A DNA stretch of 64,000 nucleotides from Alphaproteobacteria bacterium HGW-Alphaproteobacteria-4 (GCA_002842855.1 PHEE01000015.1:80101-144100); one strand, 5' to 3'. Counted from the first letter of the stretch, positions 41,106-52,130 are shown. Notes: generated from the letters alone by a model not told the origin. Program-made: numbers and translations.

Positions 41106-42956
41106 CTATTGCATCTGCGCCTGAACCGCAGCAATTGCGGCGGCATCGATGCTCAACCCGGCATCGGCGAGCGCCGCACGGCCGTAGAGATCGACCAGAT
41201 CGCGTGCAAGCGACTGTTCGATCTGGGTTGCCAGCGCATCGCGCGCGGCAACGGCTGCGGCGTCATCGGCGGCGGGGGCGTGCACCGCGTCGAGAACCAG
41301 CACCAGAACCCGGCCTTCAGCGTCGATCACACGCGCTTCGCCGGGTTGCATGGTGAACGCGGTGTTGGCGACTGCGGCGGGCAGGCCTTCAAGGAAGCCG
41401 CCGCGCGGCAGATTGCCGACCGTGGTCGTGATCATTCCCTGCGCGCTCAGCGGCGCCCCGGCATTGACCGCGGCTACCGCCGCTTCGGCGCGCGCCAGCA
41501 AACGCGTGTGGGTCTCGTTCGCCGCCCAGGCGTCTCGAACCGCGTCGGCAACCTCTTCATAGGGGATCAGCGCGGGCGGGTTGATGGCGGTTACCTGAAA
41601 CGCATAGACGCCACCGTCATCAAGGTTGGCAAGCTCGGGGAAGTCGGCGGGGGTCGCGGCTGCAACTGCGGTGCGGAAGCCCTCGTAATCGGCAATTCCT
41701 TCGCGGGCGTCTGCCGAAAACCGGATCGTGCCCGCCTGCATCTCGGTTTCCTTGGCCATGTCTTCAAGCGTGGCGCCCCCGGCAAGCAGGTCGGCATACC
41801 CTTCGGCGCGCTCAGCCACCAAACGCCGCGCCGCGTCCATCGACGCCTCGGCAGCAAGCATTTCGCGCGCCTCTTCGAACGGAATTTCCTGCGCCGCGAG
41901 CACTGCGTTCACCGCATAAAGCGCCGGGCCAAAGTCTGAGGGCAGGGGGCCAAGCAGCGCTGGCGCTTCGGCGGCAAAGACCGCCTCGCCTGCGGCACCC
42001 AGGTCCTGTTTGGCGACATCGCCCAGGTCAACATCCTCGCGCGTCAGCCCACGCTCGGTGACCAGATCGGAGAACGTGGCCTGCCCGGCATCGAAGCGGG
42101 CCTTTGCGGCAACGGCAGCGGCCTCGCTCGGGTACACCAGTTGCTCGACCAGACGCCGCTCGCCGAACACAAATTCGCTGATCCGCGACTGGTACAGCGC
42201 GCGCAAGGCGGTGTCATCGGGCGTGGCTTCATCGCGCAGCATCGCGGGCGTCAGCCAGATGTAGGAAATATCACGTGTCTCGGGGCTGGTGAAGGCCTCG
42301 GGGTGCGCGGCGTGAAAGGCGCGCAGGTCGGCTTCGGTCGGCTCGGGCAATGCCTCGGTCAGATCGGCCGCGATCAGTTCGGCGTGGCTCAGGCTGCGGG
42401 TTTCGGCCTGCCATGCGGCCAGGGTTTGCGCCAGCACCGCAGGCGCCTTGATGCCGCCGACCACCGCCGCCAGCAACACCGAGCGCGCGGTGTCGGCGCG
42501 CAGCGCCGTCTCGAACTGGGTTTCGGTCAACCCCTGCTGGCGCAGCGTCAGGGTGTAGTTCTGGCGGTCAAATCTGCCATCGAGGCCACGAAAGGCGCCC
42601 GCACCAAGGATCTGGCGCCGGACTTCCTCATCGCCCGCCGAAATCCCGATTTGCGCGGCCTGATCGTCGAGCGCGGCATTGGTGAAAAGCTGCGCCTGCA
42701 CAGCGCGGTCAAGGCCAAAGGCGGTGGCCATTTCCAGCGTGATCTGCTGGCCCACCTGCGCCGAAAATGCGTTGATCTCGTTGGAAAGGGCGCGGGCATA
42801 GTCGTTGACCGAAACCTCGGTGTCGCCGACCTTGCCAATCGCCCGGATCGAACCCGAGAAATTGGTCAGCCCAAAGCCGCCCAGCCCCAGCACCAGAAGC
42901 GCCATCAGCACCCAGACGATGGTGTTCCTGCCTTTTGAACGCAACGGGCTCGACAT
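41106..42956 (-). CDS. ppiD: Peptidylprolyl isomerase-type periplasmic chaperone (PpiD-like)
   Basis: A 616-residue protein anchored by one N-terminal membrane segment (about residues 13-32), with a SurA-like N domain and a PpiC/parvulin-like region in the middle. PpiD helps fold exported proteins at the translocon exit. ATG 42956 chosen over a GTG two codons upstream; AAAGG precedes it. Directly upstream of trpE. Confidence 0.88.
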   Translation of the reverse strand: MSSPLRSKGRNTIVWVLMALLVLGLGGFGLTNFSGSIRAIGKVGDTEVSVNDYARALSNEINAFSAQVGQQITLEMATAFGLDRAVQAQLFTNAALDDQAAQIGISAGDEEVRRQILGAGAFRGLDGRFDRQNYTLTLRQQGLTETQFETALRADTARSVLLAAVVGGIKAPAVLAQTLAAWQAETRSLSHAELIAADLTEALPEPTEADLRAFHAAHPEAFTSPETRDISYIWLTPAMLRDEATPDDTALRALYQSRISEFVFGERRLVEQLVYPSEAAAVAAKARFDAGQATFSDLVTERGLTREDVDLGDVAKQDLGAAGEAVFAAEAPALLGPLPSDFGPALYAVNAVLAAQEIPFEEAREMLAAEASMDAARRLVAERAEGYADLLAGGATLEDMAKETEMQAGTIRFSADAREGIADYEGFRTAVAAATPADFPELANLDDGGVYAFQVTAINPPALIPYEEVADAVRDAWAANETHTRLLARAEAAVAAVNAGAPLSAQGMITTTVGNLPRGGFLEGLPAAVANTAFTMQPGEARVIDAEGRVLVLVLDAVHAPAADDAAAVAARDALATQIEQSLARDLVDLYGRAALADAGLSIDAAAIAAVQAQMQ

Positions 42957-43023
42957 GGGCACAGGCCTTTCGCAGAAGTGACGTTTGGCGGTGTTTAGGC
43001 GTTCGTGCGCGCGCGGGCAAGGC

Positions 43024-44199
43024 TCAGATGGTCAGCGCGGCCAAGCGCCCCATCAACTGCCCGATCCCCGCCACATCGACATTTGCAAAAGCGATGCGCA
43101 GCTGTTGCGTGCCCTCGCCCTCGGGCATGAACATCGTGCCGGGCAGCAGCAGCACCCCTGCCTCGCGCACCAAAGCGCGCGCAAACAGGGGCGAGGGCAG
43201 CCGCGAGGGGTGTTCGACATAGGCGAAATAGGCGCCGACCCCCAGTGTGCTCCAGCCTGGCAGGGCGGCCAACCCCGCATGCATCGCGGCGCGGCGCGCG
43301 AGAATCTCGCTGCGTTCGCCCGCCACCCACTCCGCCAGGTTGCGCATCCCCCAAAGGGCCGCAATCTGACCAAGCTGGCCGGGGCAGATGGCGACCGTAT
43401 CAAGGAACTTCTCGACCTCGGCCAGCCGCGCCCGGCTTGCAACCATCGCCCCGACCCGGTGCCCGGTCAGCCGATAGGCCTTGGAGAACGAATAGAGGTG
43501 GATGAAACCGTCATCCCAGTCGGGGTCGGTGAACAGATCATGCGGCGCCCCGTCGCGGCTGTCAAAATCGCGGTAGGTTTCATCGACGATCAGCGCAATT
43601 CCACGCGCCCGCGCCAGATCGCGGAATGCGCGGAGCGTCTTGGCCGGGTATTCCACCCCGCCGGGGTTATTGGGGCTGACCAGCACGATTGCGCGCGTCG
43701 CCGGAGTAATCAGCGCTGCCGCCGCATTGGCGTCGGGGATCAGCCCCGGCCCGGTGGCAAGCGGCACCGCCTGCACGCCTTGCATGTCGAGCCACATTTT
43801 ATGGTTGAAATACCATGGGGTTGGCAGAATAACTTCATCTCCTGCGCCAGCCAGTGTCGCCATTATCGCGCAAAACGCCTGATTGCAGCCCTGCGTGATC
43901 GCCACCTGTGCCGGGCCAATAGCGCCGCCATAGGCGACCGACCATTGCGCCGCGATTTCCTCGCGCAACGCGCCCATCCCCAACACCGGGCCATAAAGAT
44001 GCGCCTGCGGCTCGCCAAGCGCGGCCTCGGCAATCGCCTGGCGCAGCGCCAGCGGCGGCGGCTCGACCGGTGCGGCCTGGCTGACGTTGATCAACGGCCG
44101 GTCGGGTGCAAACACCACCCCTTCCAGCCAGCGCCGCGCCTCCATCACCGGCGGCGCAAAGGTGCCAGCAATCGCCGGGTTCAAAGGTCTCACCGCCAT
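43024..44199 (-). CDS. Pyridoxal phosphate-dependent aminotransferase
   Basis: A 391-residue fold-type I aminotransferase. The pyridoxal lysine lies in SFSKAYRLTG, with LVSPNNPGG and VDETYRDF motifs. Related to aspartate/aromatic aminotransferases; substrate unknown. AGGAG precedes the ATG. It is distinct from the aminotransferase at 4082-5260. Confidence 0.85.
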   Translation of the reverse strand: MAVRPLNPAIAGTFAPPVMEARRWLEGVVFAPDRPLINVSQAAPVEPPPLALRQAIAEAALGEPQAHLYGPVLGMGALREEIAAQWSVAYGGAIGPAQVAITQGCNQAFCAIMATLAGAGDEVILPTPWYFNHKMWLDMQGVQAVPLATGPGLIPDANAAAALITPATRAIVLVSPNNPGGVEYPAKTLRAFRDLARARGIALIVDETYRDFDSRDGAPHDLFTDPDWDDGFIHLYSFSKAYRLTGHRVGAMVASRARLAEVEKFLDTVAICPGQLGQIAALWGMRNLAEWVAGERSEILARRAAMHAGLAALPGWSTLGVGAYFAYVEHPSRLPSPLFARALVREAGVLLLPGTMFMPEGEGTQQLRIAFANVDVAGIGQLMGRLAALTI

Positions 44200-44223
44200 C
44201 GCGCCGCTCCTCCGTCTTCAACG

Positions 44224-44270
44224 TCCAAATACCCTCGGGGGTCCGGGGGCAGACGGCCCCCGGCTTTGCC
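44224..44270. repeat. Class B intergenic palindromic element, copy 2
   Basis: CCAAATACCCTC lead, then CCGGGGGC (44243-44250) and GCCCCCGG (44256-44263) with a 5-nt loop and CTTTGCCG after it. It lies after DUF2127 and before the aminotransferase on the same strand. Confidence 0.6.
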
Positions 44271-44271
44271 G

Positions 44272-44760
44272 TCAGCCGCGCCGCGCGGCTTTGAGAGCTT
44301 TATATTCCTGCAAGACCAGCCAGATCACCACAAGGTCAAACAGCGACAGCGCCAGCATTGCGATGCTGCCGGTGGCCCAGAAATGCTCCAGCTGCCACGC
44401 GATGAACCCGGCCAGCACCAACACCGACGCCGGATAGGCCCAGCCGATCCCCGCCATCAGCCCGGCCACCACCGCCAGTTTCAGCGCGCCGTGGCCGATC
44501 AAGTAGAGCGCCCAGAAGTGCTGCGTCTCGATCGAAAACCCGCGTGCCAGCGCAAGCGCCCACCCGGCCACGAGGTCAGATGGGTCTTCGCTCAATTCGG
44601 CCTGCGTCAGCGTCTGCGCCATCCGCCGCACCCAATCGGCGTGGATCAGCCAGATGCCCAGCCCCGAAATCAATTCGCCTGCCGCGAACAGCCCCTTGAG
44701 CACGATGCTCGCTTCAAAAAGCGCGTGCAGGCGGCGCCGGGTGGGGCTGGCAGCGGACAT
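44272..44760 (-). CDS. DUF2127 domain-containing membrane protein
   Basis: A 162-residue protein with four hydrophobic segments and the DUF2127 pattern (LHALFEASIVLKGLFAAGEL). Function unknown. Starts 5 bp after gpt with no clear ribosome site, so it is probably coupled to fabI-gpt. Confidence 0.82.
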   Translation of the reverse strand: MSAASPTRRRLHALFEASIVLKGLFAAGELISGLGIWLIHADWVRRMAQTLTQAELSEDPSDLVAGWALALARGFSIETQHFWALYLIGHGALKLAVVAGLMAGIGWAYPASVLVLAGFIAWQLEHFWATGSIAMLALSLFDLVVIWLVLQEYKALKAARRG

Positions 44761-44765
44761 CGCGG

Positions 44766-45272
44766 TCAGTCGGTACCGCGAAACGGTTGCACGTATTGCA
44801 GCGCCATGTCCCAGGGAAAGAAGATCCAGGTGTCCTGACTTACTTCGGTGATGTAGGTATCGACCAGCGGCTTGCCCTTGGGCTTGGCGTAAACAGTGGC
44901 GAAATGCGCGCGCGGGTAAAGGCGGCGCACCAGTTCCAGCGTCTTGCCGGTGTCGACAAGGTCATCGACGATCAATATCCCCTCGCCGTCGCGCATCAGG
45001 TCGGCCTGCGGGCTTTTGGTCACCTTCGCCTCGGGCGCCTGCGCCTGATGGCTGTAGCTTTTTACCGAAACGGTATCGACCACGCGGATGTCCAGCTCGC
45101 GCGCCACGATCATGGCAGGAACCAGACCGCCGCGGGTGATGCCGACCACCGCCCGCCAGGCGCCATTGTCGGGCCCTTTGCCATCCAGCCGCCAGGCCAG
45201 CGCGCGGGCGTCTCGGTGCAACTGGTCCCAGCTGACGTGAAAGCCCTTTTCATGCGGCAAACGCTCGGTCAT
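44766..45272 (-). CDS. gpt: Xanthine phosphoribosyltransferase
   Basis: A 168-residue purine salvage enzyme converting xanthine or guanine with PRPP to nucleotides. The PRPP motif is [16 protein letters not shown] 45272 follows AAGGAGG, and begins one base after the fabI stop. It lies between fabI and DUF2127. Confidence 0.92.
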   Translation of the reverse strand: MTERLPHEKGFHVSWDQLHRDARALAWRLDGKGPDNGAWRAVVGITRGGLVPAMIVARELDIRVVDTVSVKSYSHQAQAPEAKVTKSPQADLMRDGEGILIVDDLVDTGKTLELVRRLYPRAHFATVYAKPKGKPLVDTYITEVSQDTWIFFPWDMALQYVQPFRGTD

Positions 45273-45273
45273 C

Positions 45274-46104
45274 TCAGGCCTCCTTGCCGTTTCGTCCATG
45301 CGAGGTATCAATATCGGGCGCATCGACGGCTTTCATGCCGACCACATGGTAGCCCGCATCGACATGCAGCACCTCGCCGGTAGTGCCCGATCCGAGATCG
45401 GACAAAAGGTAGAGCGCGGCCTTGCCGACCTCTTCCTGTGTGACGTTGCGGCGCAAGGGGCTGTTGAGTTCGTTCCATTTCATGATGTAGCGAAAATCGC
45501 CGATGCCGCTGGCGGCAAGGGTCTTGATCGGCCCGGCGGAAATGGCGTTGCAGCGGATGCCATCTTTGCCAAGGTCTTCGGCGATGTAGCGCACGCTGGC
45601 CTCCAGCGCCGCCTTGGCAAGCCCCATGACATTGTAATGCGGCATCACCCGCTCGGCGCCATAATAGGTCAGCGTCAGCAGGCTGCCGCCCGGCCCCATC
45701 ATCGCCGCGGCGCGCTGGCAAACTGCGGTGAAGGAATAGACAGAAATATCCATGGTCATGCGAAAATTCGCAGCACTGGTATCGACGTAGCGCCCGCGCA
45801 GCTCGGCCTTGTCGGAAAACCCGATCGCGTGCACCACGAAATCGAGGCTGCCCCAGACCGCCTTTAGATGCGCGAACAACGCATCAAGCGAGCCTTCGTC
45901 GGCCACATCACATTCCACCATCTCGGTGGCGCCGATGCTGGCGGCCAGCGGTTCGACCCGCTTTTTCAGCTGCTCACCCTGATACGAAAAGGCAAGCTCG
46001 GCCCCCGCGTCGGCGCAAGCCTTGGCGATGCCCCAGGCAATCGACTTGTCATTGGCCAGGCCCATGATAAGCCCCCGCTTGCCTGCCATCAGTTTGCTTG
46101 ACAT
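45274..46104 (-). CDS. fabI: Enoyl-[acyl-carrier-protein] reductase (NADH)
   Basis: A 276-residue reductase that completes each fatty-acid elongation cycle. It has the FabI-type cofactor start [13 protein letters not shown] and the [12 protein letters not shown] catalytic motif (Tyr-Met-Lys). ATG 46104 follows GGAG; a GTG two codons upstream is less likely. The classical triclosan target family. Confidence 0.95.
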   Translation of the reverse strand: MSSKLMAGKRGLIMGLANDKSIAWGIAKACADAGAELAFSYQGEQLKKRVEPLAASIGATEMVECDVADEGSLDALFAHLKAVWGSLDFVVHAIGFSDKAELRGRYVDTSAANFRMTMDISVYSFTAVCQRAAAMMGPGGSLLTLTYYGAERVMPHYNVMGLAKAALEASVRYIAEDLGKDGIRCNAISAGPIKTLAASGIGDFRYIMKWNELNSPLRRNVTQEEVGKAALYLLSDLGSGTTGEVLHVDAGYHVVGMKAVDAPDIDTSHGRNGKEA

Positions 46105-46188
46105 CCGCACTCCCCGCCGTTGCTACTCAGGTTCGCAAGCATTAGGCGAAAGCATGCAGGGCATCAAGGCGACAACAGCGGGGGCAAG

Positions 46189-46794
46189 ATGAGCGACCGG
46201 AGCGGGATTTTCACGGGGGATGACCCCTTCGCTATTGCGCGCGCCTGGCTGGCAGAGGCCGAGAAATCCGAACCGAACGACCCCAACGCAATTGCCCTTG
46301 CCACTGCCGATGCTGACGGGCTGCCCAATGTGCGGATGGTGCTGCTGAAAGACATCGAGTCGGATGCCTTTGTTTTCTATACGAATTATGAAAGCGTGAA
46401 AGCACAGGAGATTGCGTCTGCGGGCAAAGCCGCCTTTGTTCTACACTGGAAAAGCCTGCGCCGCCAGATCAGGGTGCGGGGGCTGGTGAGCCGCGAAGAT
46501 GGGCCGCAGGCAGATGCCTATTTTGCTTCGCGGAGCCTCAAAAGCCGCCTTGGCGCCTGGGCCTCGCGGCAAAGCCGGCCCTTGGCCTCGCGCGGCGCGC
46601 TGATGGCCGATGTGGCGCGGGTGACGGCGCAGCACGGCATGACCCCGGCGCGGCCGCCGTTCTGGGGCGGGTTCCGGCTACAGCCTCTGGAAGTGGAATT
46701 CTGGGCCGACGGAGCCTTTCGGTTGCACGATCGTTTTCGCTGGCAGCGGCAGAGCGTCGCGGCTGCTTGGTCGGTGACGCGCCTGAGCCCGTGA
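46189..46794 (+). CDS. pdxH: Pyridoxamine 5'-phosphate oxidase
   Basis: A 201-residue FMN enzyme making pyridoxal phosphate. The N-terminus MVLLKD and the FVFYTNYES motif are typical, as is the C-terminal RLSP. ATG 46189 chosen; the open frame upstream is not family-like. Divergent from fabI. Followed by a hairpin. Confidence 0.95.
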   Translation: MSDRSGIFTGDDPFAIARAWLAEAEKSEPNDPNAIALATADADGLPNVRMVLLKDIESDAFVFYTNYESVKAQEIASAGKAAFVLHWKSLRRQIRVRGLVSREDGPQADAYFASRSLKSRLGAWASRQSRPLASRGALMADVARVTAQHGMTPARPPFWGGFRLQPLEVEFWADGAFRLHDRFRWQRQSVAAAWSVTRLSP

Positions 46795-46814
46795 ATTTCA
46801 CGCTTCGTGAAATT
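46794..46814 (+). terminator. Hairpin after pdxH
   Basis: AATTTCACG-CTT-CGTGAAATT, a perfect 9-bp stem with a 3-nt loop, beginning at the last base of the pdxH stop. The T tail is short. Confidence 0.5.
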
Positions 46815-46909
46815 TCGGGGTAAGGTTTACATGACGTTTTTCGCTTGAATCCCACCGGCACTATGTGAGAGTGCGCACGCCTGAATTGGGGTGTTCGAAA
46901 GCAGAACTG

Positions 46910-47446
46910 ATGAACCAAGATGCCGCTGAACTTCGTAAGGTGACCGGCCACGTCAAGTGGTTTGACCCCGCCAAGGGGTTCGGCTTCGTGCTTGATGCCG
47001 AAGGTGGCCCCGATATTCTCTTGCATGCCAATGTGTTGCGCAATTTTGGCCAGGGTTCGGTCGCCGATGGCGCGCTGATCGTGGTGCTGGCGCAAATTAC
47101 CCAGCGCGGTGTGCAGGCGGTCGAGGTGATCGAGATTTCACCGCCCGAGTCGGATCGTCTGGCGCATATCGAAGACCTTGACGATACCTCGGCGGCGCAG
47201 ATTGCCGCCTTGCCACTGGAAGCGGCCCGGGTAAAGTGGTTCGACAAGACCAAGGGCTTCGGTTTTGCCAATGTCTTTGGTCGCAGCGAGGATGTGTTCA
47301 TCCATATCGAAGTGCTGCGGCAGTCGGGGCTTGCCGATCTGGCACCGGGCGAAGCGGTCGCGCTCAAGGTGATCGAGGGCAAGCGCGGGCGTATGGCGGC
47401 GCAGGTGCTTGCGTGGGAGACCGCGTTGCGAGGGGTTCAGGGGTGA
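46910..47446 (+). CDS. Two-domain cold shock protein
   Basis: A 178-residue protein with two cold shock domains, each with RNP1 (KGFGF) and an RNP2-like segment (DILLHA and DVFIHI), starting GHVKWFDPAKGFGF and ARVKWFDKTKGFGF. It should bind RNA or single-stranded DNA. Double-CSD proteins are common in alphaproteobacteria. ATG 46910 has a weak ribosome site. Its stop overlaps the DUF192 gene's GTG. Confidence 0.9.
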   Translation: MNQDAAELRKVTGHVKWFDPAKGFGFVLDAEGGPDILLHANVLRNFGQGSVADGALIVVLAQITQRGVQAVEVIEISPPESDRLAHIEDLDDTSAAQIAALPLEAARVKWFDKTKGFGFANVFGRSEDVFIHIEVLRQSGLADLAPGEAVALKVIEGKRGRMAAQVLAWETALRGVQG

Positions 47447-47916
47447 AACGATTCGGTTCTGTGTGTGCGGCTCTGGTTGCGCTGTGGTCGGCGCCCTCGT
47501 TGGCGGCGGAGTGCCGCGACGATCTCGCGCTCTTCCGCTTTCCCGGCGGGCAGGCGCAGTTCACCGTTGAAATCGCCGATGACGTGGCCGAACGCGCGCA
47601 GGGCCTGATGCACCGCGCCAACCTGCCCGCCAGCGCGGGAATGCTGTTCATCTATGAGAGCCCGCAGGCCGCGTCATTCTGGATGCGAAACACGCTTCTG
47701 CCGCTCGACATGATCTTCATCGATCCGACCGGCACCGTGACCAAGGTGCACGCGAACGCCCGCCCGTTGGACGAGACACCGATTCCCGGCGGCGACGGCG
47801 TGCTGATGGTGCTGGAAATCAACGGCGGGCTGGCGCGGCGTATCGGCATTGTGCCCGGCGCCGAGCTTGCGCATCCGCGGCTGGCGCAAGCGACAGCGGC
47901 GTTTCCCTGCCAGTGA
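47443..47916 (+). CDS. DUF192 family exported protein
   Basis: A 157-residue protein with a signal peptide (cleavage near LAA-EC) and the DUF192 pattern RAQGLMHRANLP and SFWMRNTLLPLDMIFID. Function unknown. It starts at GTG 47443, overlapping the cold shock gene's stop by 4 bp, so translation is coupled. tRNA-Pro follows. Confidence 0.9.
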   Translation: MKRFGSVCAALVALWSAPSLAAECRDDLALFRFPGGQAQFTVEIADDVAERAQGLMHRANLPASAGMLFIYESPQAASFWMRNTLLPLDMIFIDPTGTVTKVHANARPLDETPIPGGDGVLMVLEINGGLARRIGIVPGAELAHPRLAQATAAFPCQ

Positions 47917-47957
47917 CCCTTTCCCTTGCGGCGCAATGCCGCTAGGAATGCTTGCGT

Positions 47958-48034
47958 CGGGGTGTGGCGCAGCCTGGTAGCGCGGCTGCTTTGGGAGCAG
48001 TAGGCCGCAGGTTCAAATCCTGTCACCCCGACCA
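47958..48034 (+). tRNA. tRNA-Pro(TGG)
   Basis: A 77-nt cloverleaf with a 7-bp acceptor stem CGGGGTG/CACCCCG, D arm, anticodon loop TTTGGGA (anticodon TGG), T arm with GTTCAAATC, and an encoded CCA end. Confidence 0.95.
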
Positions 48035-48446
48035 TTTCCCCTGCGGGCAGCGGTTGGCGCGGTCTGTGGATGAAGTTCATCCATTCTGTCAAAAAACCGT
48101 TTCAAATTGGCCGTATCAAAGGGAAATGCCGTAGCGCCGTTAAGGTGCCCGGCGCGCCGCCGCTTGTGGATGAATCAAAAGGTTAATTCGGGTGCACCGA
48201 GCAGCGCCCGCGTCAACCGAAAAATCACGCATGGCCCCCTCAAAACTATGTTGACCGGCTCTGGCAAACCCGTCAGGTTGTGGGGGTCGGTTGAACAGCT
48301 ACCAGATGTAGTGGTGGGGCGGCTGGCACAAAGCTCTAACCGAAACCCGGCCCACTGCTGGAAAGGGCCTGTGTTCCTGCACTGTTTGCTGGGGTCGGCG
48401 GAGCTTTGTCAGACATGTCGGCAAAAAAACTGGGACGGGGCAGACC
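48035..48446. other. Leader region between tRNA-Pro and nrdJ
   Basis: A 412-nt gap with no convincing gene. A perfect palindrome GGATGAA-G-TTCATCC lies at 48068-48082. Two DnaA-box-like nonamers TGTGGATGA (one mismatch to TGTGGATAA) lie at 48065-48073 and 48165-48173. No clear promoter was identified. ACCA-N7-TGGT at 48301-48315 is an odd-spaced inverted repeat. The region likely holds the nrdJ promoter and control sites. Confidence 0.5.
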
Positions 48447-51400
48447 ATGAAAATCGAGCGTAAATTCACCGCAGCGGCGACCGGCGCCTATGGCGAGATC
48501 GACTTTGCCACAACCATTTCGGAGATTCGCAATCCCGATGGCACAGTGGTATTCCGCAACGAGCATGTCGAAGTGCCGAGTGGCTGGAGCCAGGTTGCTT
48601 CCGACGTGCTGGCGCAAAAGTATTTCCGCAAAGCCGGTGTTCCCGCGCAGATGAAGCGCGTTGCCGAAAAGGACGTGCCCGAATTTCTGTGGCGCTCGGT
48701 GCCCGATACCGAGGCGCTTTCGGCGTTGCCCGAGGGCGAGCGATTCGTTGGTGAAACCTCTGCGCGGCAGGTGTTCGACCGCATGGCTGGCGCCTGGGCC
48801 TATTGGGGATGGAAGGGCGGATACTTTTCCACCGAGGCCGATGCGCGCGCCTATTATGACGAGATGCGCTACATGCTTGCGCAGCAAATGGCCGCGCCCA
48901 ACAGTCCGCAGTGGTTCAACACCGGGCTGCACTGGGCCTACGGTATCGATGGCCCGAGCCAGGGCCATTACTACGTCGATTTCAAGACCGGCGTTCTGAC
49001 CAAATCGGACAGCGCCTATGAGCACCCGCAGCCGCACGCCTGCTTCATCCAGTCGGTCAAGGATGACCTCGTGGGCGATGGCGGCATCATGGATTTGTGG
49101 GTGCGCGAGGCGCGGCTGTTCAAATACGGCTCGGGCACCGGCACCAACTTTTCCAGCCTGCGCGGCGAGGGCGAGCGGCTCTCGGGCGGCGGTAAATCCT
49201 CCGGTCTGATGGGCTTCTTGAAAATCGGTGACCGCGCGGCGGGGGCGATCAAATCGGGCGGCACCACGCGGCGCGCCGCGAAAATGGTGATCTGCGATAT
49301 GGATCACCCCGACATCGAGCAGTTCATCAATTGGAAGGTGATCGAAGAGCAGAAGGTGGCAAGCCTTGTTGCCGGCTCGAAGATGCACGAGCAAAAGCTG
49401 AACGAGATATTCACCGCCATTCGTACCTGGGATGGCAACATGGAAGATGCCACCGACCCGGCCAAGAATGCGGCCCTGAAAACCGCGATCCGGTCGGCGA
49501 AAAAGGTGATGATCCCCGAAACCTACATCAACCGGGTCCTGCAATACGCGCGGCAAGGCCACACCAGCATCGAGTTTCCGACCTACGACACCGATTGGGA
49601 CAGCGAAGCCTATATCTCGGTCTCGGGGCAGAACTCGAACAACTCGGTGCGCGTGACCGACGCCTTCCTGAAAGCGGTAAAGGACGATGCCGAGTGGGCG
49701 CTGCTGCGCCGCACCGATGGCAAGGTCGCCAAGACCGTGAAGGCGCGTGAGCTTTGGGATCAGGTCGGCCACGCCGCCTGGGCATGTGCCGACCCCGGAA
49801 TTCAGTTCCACGATACGGTGAACGCCTGGCACACCTGCCCGGAAGATGGCGCCATTCGGGGGTCGAACCCCTGTTCGGAATACATGTTTCTTGACGATAC
49901 CGCCTGCAACCTGGCCTCGATGAACCTGTTGACCTTCTACAAGGGCGGCAAGTTCGACGCCGAGGCCTACATGCATGCCACGCGCCTGTGGACCGTGACG
50001 CTGGAAATTTCGGTCACCATGGCGCAGTTCCCGAGCCGCGAGATCGCGCAGCGCAGCTACGATTTTCGCACGCTTGGCCTTGGCTATGCCAACATTGGCG
50101 GCCTGTTGATGACCATGGGCCTTGGCTATGACAGCGCCGAGGGGCGTGCGCTTTGCGGTGCGCTGAGCGCGATCATGACCGGGGTCAGCTATGCCACCTC
50201 GGCGGAAATGGCCGGCGAACTTGGCGCCTTTCCGGGCTATGCCAAAAACGCGCAGCACATGTTGCGGGTGATCCGTAACCACCGCCGCGCGGCCTTCAGC
50301 AAGATGCGCGGTTACCATGGGCTCGCGGTCGCGCCGGTGCCGCTTGATCACGCGAACTGTCCCGATGAAACCCTTGTTTCACTTGCTAAATCTTCTTGGG
50401 ATGAAGCGCTGCGGCTGGGCGAAGCGCATGGCTTTCGCAACGCGCAGGTGTCGGTCATCGCCCCCACCGGCACCATTGGTCTGGTGATGGATTGTGACAC
50501 CACCGGCATCGAGCCCGATTTCGCGTTGGTAAAGTTCAAGAAGCTTGCCGGCGGCGGCTATTTCAAGATCATCAACCGCTCGGTGCCCGCGGCGCTGGAA
50601 GGCCTCGGCTACGGCTCGGCCGAAATCGAGGAAATCATCGCCCATGCCGTGGGCCACGGCAGCCTGGGGCAGGCGCCCGGCATCAACCACACCTCGCTTC
50701 TGGGGCATGGGTTTGGCGCGCGCGAGATCGAAAAGCTCGAAGCGGCGCTGCCCTCGGCCTTCGATATCCGCTTCGTCTTCAACCAATGGACTCTGGGCGA
50801 GGATTTCTGCACCAAAACGCTTGGCATTCCCGCGGCAAAACTGGCCGACCCGACCTTTGACCTGCTGCGCCACCTTGGCTTCACCAAGGCGCAGATCGAC
50901 GCCGCGAATGACCACGTTTGCGGCACCATGACGCTGGAAGGCGCGCCGCACCTGAAGCCCGAGCATTATTCGGTGTTTGATTGCGCCAATGCCTGCGGCA
51001 AGACCGGCAAGCGCTACCTTTCGGTCGAAAGCCACATTCACATGATGGCGGCGGCGCAGAGCTTTATTTCGGGTGCAATCTCGAAAACCATCAACATGCC
51101 GAACTCGGCGACCATCGCCGATACGCTGGCGGCGTACGAGCTGAGCCACAGCCTTGGCATCAAGGCCAACGCGCTCTACCGCGATGGCTCGAAACTTAGC
51201 CAGCCGCTGGCATCGGCGCTGGTCGAGGACGACGACGAAGCCGAAGAAATCCTTGCCACGGGAAGCCAACAGCAAAAGGCTACCGTGCTGGCCGAAAAGA
51301 TCATCGAAAAGGTGATCATCAAGGAAATCGTGCGCAGCCACCGCGAAAAGCTGCCCGAACGGCGCAAGGGCTATACGCAAAAAGCGGTGGTCGGTGGCCA

Positions 51401-52130
51401 CAAGGTGTATCTGCGCACCGGCGAATATCAGGACGGCCAGCTTGGCGAAATCTTCATCGACATGCACAAGGAAGGCGCGGGCTTCCGGGCGATGATGAAC
51501 AACTTCGCCATCGCGATTTCGGTTGGTCTGCAATACGGGGTGCCGCTGGAAGAATTCGTTGACGCCTTCACCTTCACCAAGTTCGAACCGGCGGGCATGG
51601 TGCAGGGCAACGACAGCATCAAGAACGCAACCTCGATTCTCGATTATGTGTTCCGCGAACTGGCGGTCAGCTATCTCGACCGCACCGATCTGGCGCATGT
51701 CAAACCGCAAGGTGCCAGCTTTGACGACATCGGCGGCGGCAAGGACGAGGGCAAGCGCAACATTTCCGAACCCTCGGAATCGGCGGCCTCGAAATCGCTC
51801 GACGTGCTGCGCCAGATTTCCTCGACCGGCTACCTGCGCAAGCGGCTTCCGCAGGAACTGGTGGTGTTTCAGGGCGGCATTTCCGGCAACACCGCCTTTC
51901 ATGGCGGCGATGCGGTTGCCGCGCTGAACACGCTGGTTCCCGAAACCGCGCAATACACCGCCTCGGCCACCGCGATCGTCTCGGGCGTGGTCAGCATGGA
52001 CGCGCGCTCGAAGGCGAAGATGCAGGGCTACGAAGGCGAGGCCTGCGGCGAGTGCGGCAACTACACGCTGGTGCGCAATGGCACCTGCATGAAGTGCAAC
52101 ACCTGCGGCGGCACCAGCGGGTGTAGCTGA
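48447..52130 (+). CDS. nrdJ: Vitamin B12-dependent ribonucleoside-diphosphate reductase
   Basis: A 1227-residue class II reductase that makes deoxyribonucleotides using adenosylcobalamin. Catalytic motifs include [16 protein letters not shown] in the finger region. The C-terminus ends in a zinc-ribbon-like CxxC pair ([17 protein letters not shown]). Works with or without oxygen. Single gene with its own leader and terminator. Confidence 0.97.
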   Translation: MKIERKFTAAATGAYGEIDFATTISEIRNPDGTVVFRNEHVEVPSGWSQVASDVLAQKYFRKAGVPAQMKRVAEKDVPEFLWRSVPDTEALSALPEGERFVGETSARQVFDRMAGAWAYWGWKGGYFSTEADARAYYDEMRYMLAQQMAAPNSPQWFNTGLHWAYGIDGPSQGHYYVDFKTGVLTKSDSAYEHPQPHACFIQSVKDDLVGDGGIMDLWVREARLFKYGSGTGTNFSSLRGEGERLSGGGKSSGLMGFLKIGDRAAGAIKSGGTTRRAAKMVICDMDHPDIEQFINWKVIEEQKVASLVAGSKMHEQKLNEIFTAIRTWDGNMEDATDPAKNAALKTAIRSAKKVMIPETYINRVLQYARQGHTSIEFPTYDTDWDSEAYISVSGQNSNNSVRVTDAFLKAVKDDAEWALLRRTDGKVAKTVKARELWDQVGHAAWACADPGIQFHDTVNAWHTCPEDGAIRGSNPCSEYMFLDDTACNLASMNLLTFYKGGKFDAEAYMHATRLWTVTLEISVTMAQFPSREIAQRSYDFRTLGLGYANIGGLLMTMGLGYDSAEGRALCGALSAIMTGVSYATSAEMAGELGAFPGYAKNAQHMLRVIRNHRRAAFSKMRGYHGLAVAPVPLDHANCPDETLVSLAKSSWDEALRLGEAHGFRNAQVSVIAPTGTIGLVMDCDTTGIEPDFALVKFKKLAGGGYFKIINRSVPAALEGLGYGSAEIEEIIAHAVGHGSLGQAPGINHTSLLGHGFGAREIEKLEAALPSAFDIRFVFNQWTLGEDFCTKTLGIPAAKLADPTFDLLRHLGFTKAQIDAANDHVCGTMTLEGAPHLKPEHYSVFDCANACGKTGKRYLSVESHIHMMAAAQSFISGAISKTINMPNSATIADTLAAYELSHSLGIKANALYRDGSKLSQPLASALVEDDDEAEEILATGSQQQKATVLAEKIIEKVIIKEIVRSHREKLPERRKGYTQKAVVGGHKVYLRTGEYQDGQLGEIFIDMHKEGAGFRAMMNNFAIAISVGLQYGVPLEEFVDAFTFTKFEPAGMVQGNDSIKNATSILDYVFRELAVSYLDRTDLAHVKPQGASFDDIGGGKDEGKRNISEPSESAASKSLDVLRQISSTGYLRKRLPQELVVFQGGISGNTAFHGGDAVAALNTLVPETAQYTASATAIVSGVVSMDARSKAKMQGYEGEACGECGNYTLVRNGTCMKCNTCGGTSGCS

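Noticed and set aside
48301..48316. NrdR box before nrdJ
   Set aside because: ACCA-N7-TGGT is an odd-length repeat; NrdR boxes are 16-bp even palindromes with an AT-rich centre, and no second box was seen at the usual distance.
48035..48446. Cobalamin riboswitch before nrdJ
   Set aside because: A GCCCACTG-like stretch and nearby GGAAAGG look superficially similar, but the AGCCAGGAGACCTGCC-type box and core are absent, and B12 repression of a B12-using enzyme makes little sense.
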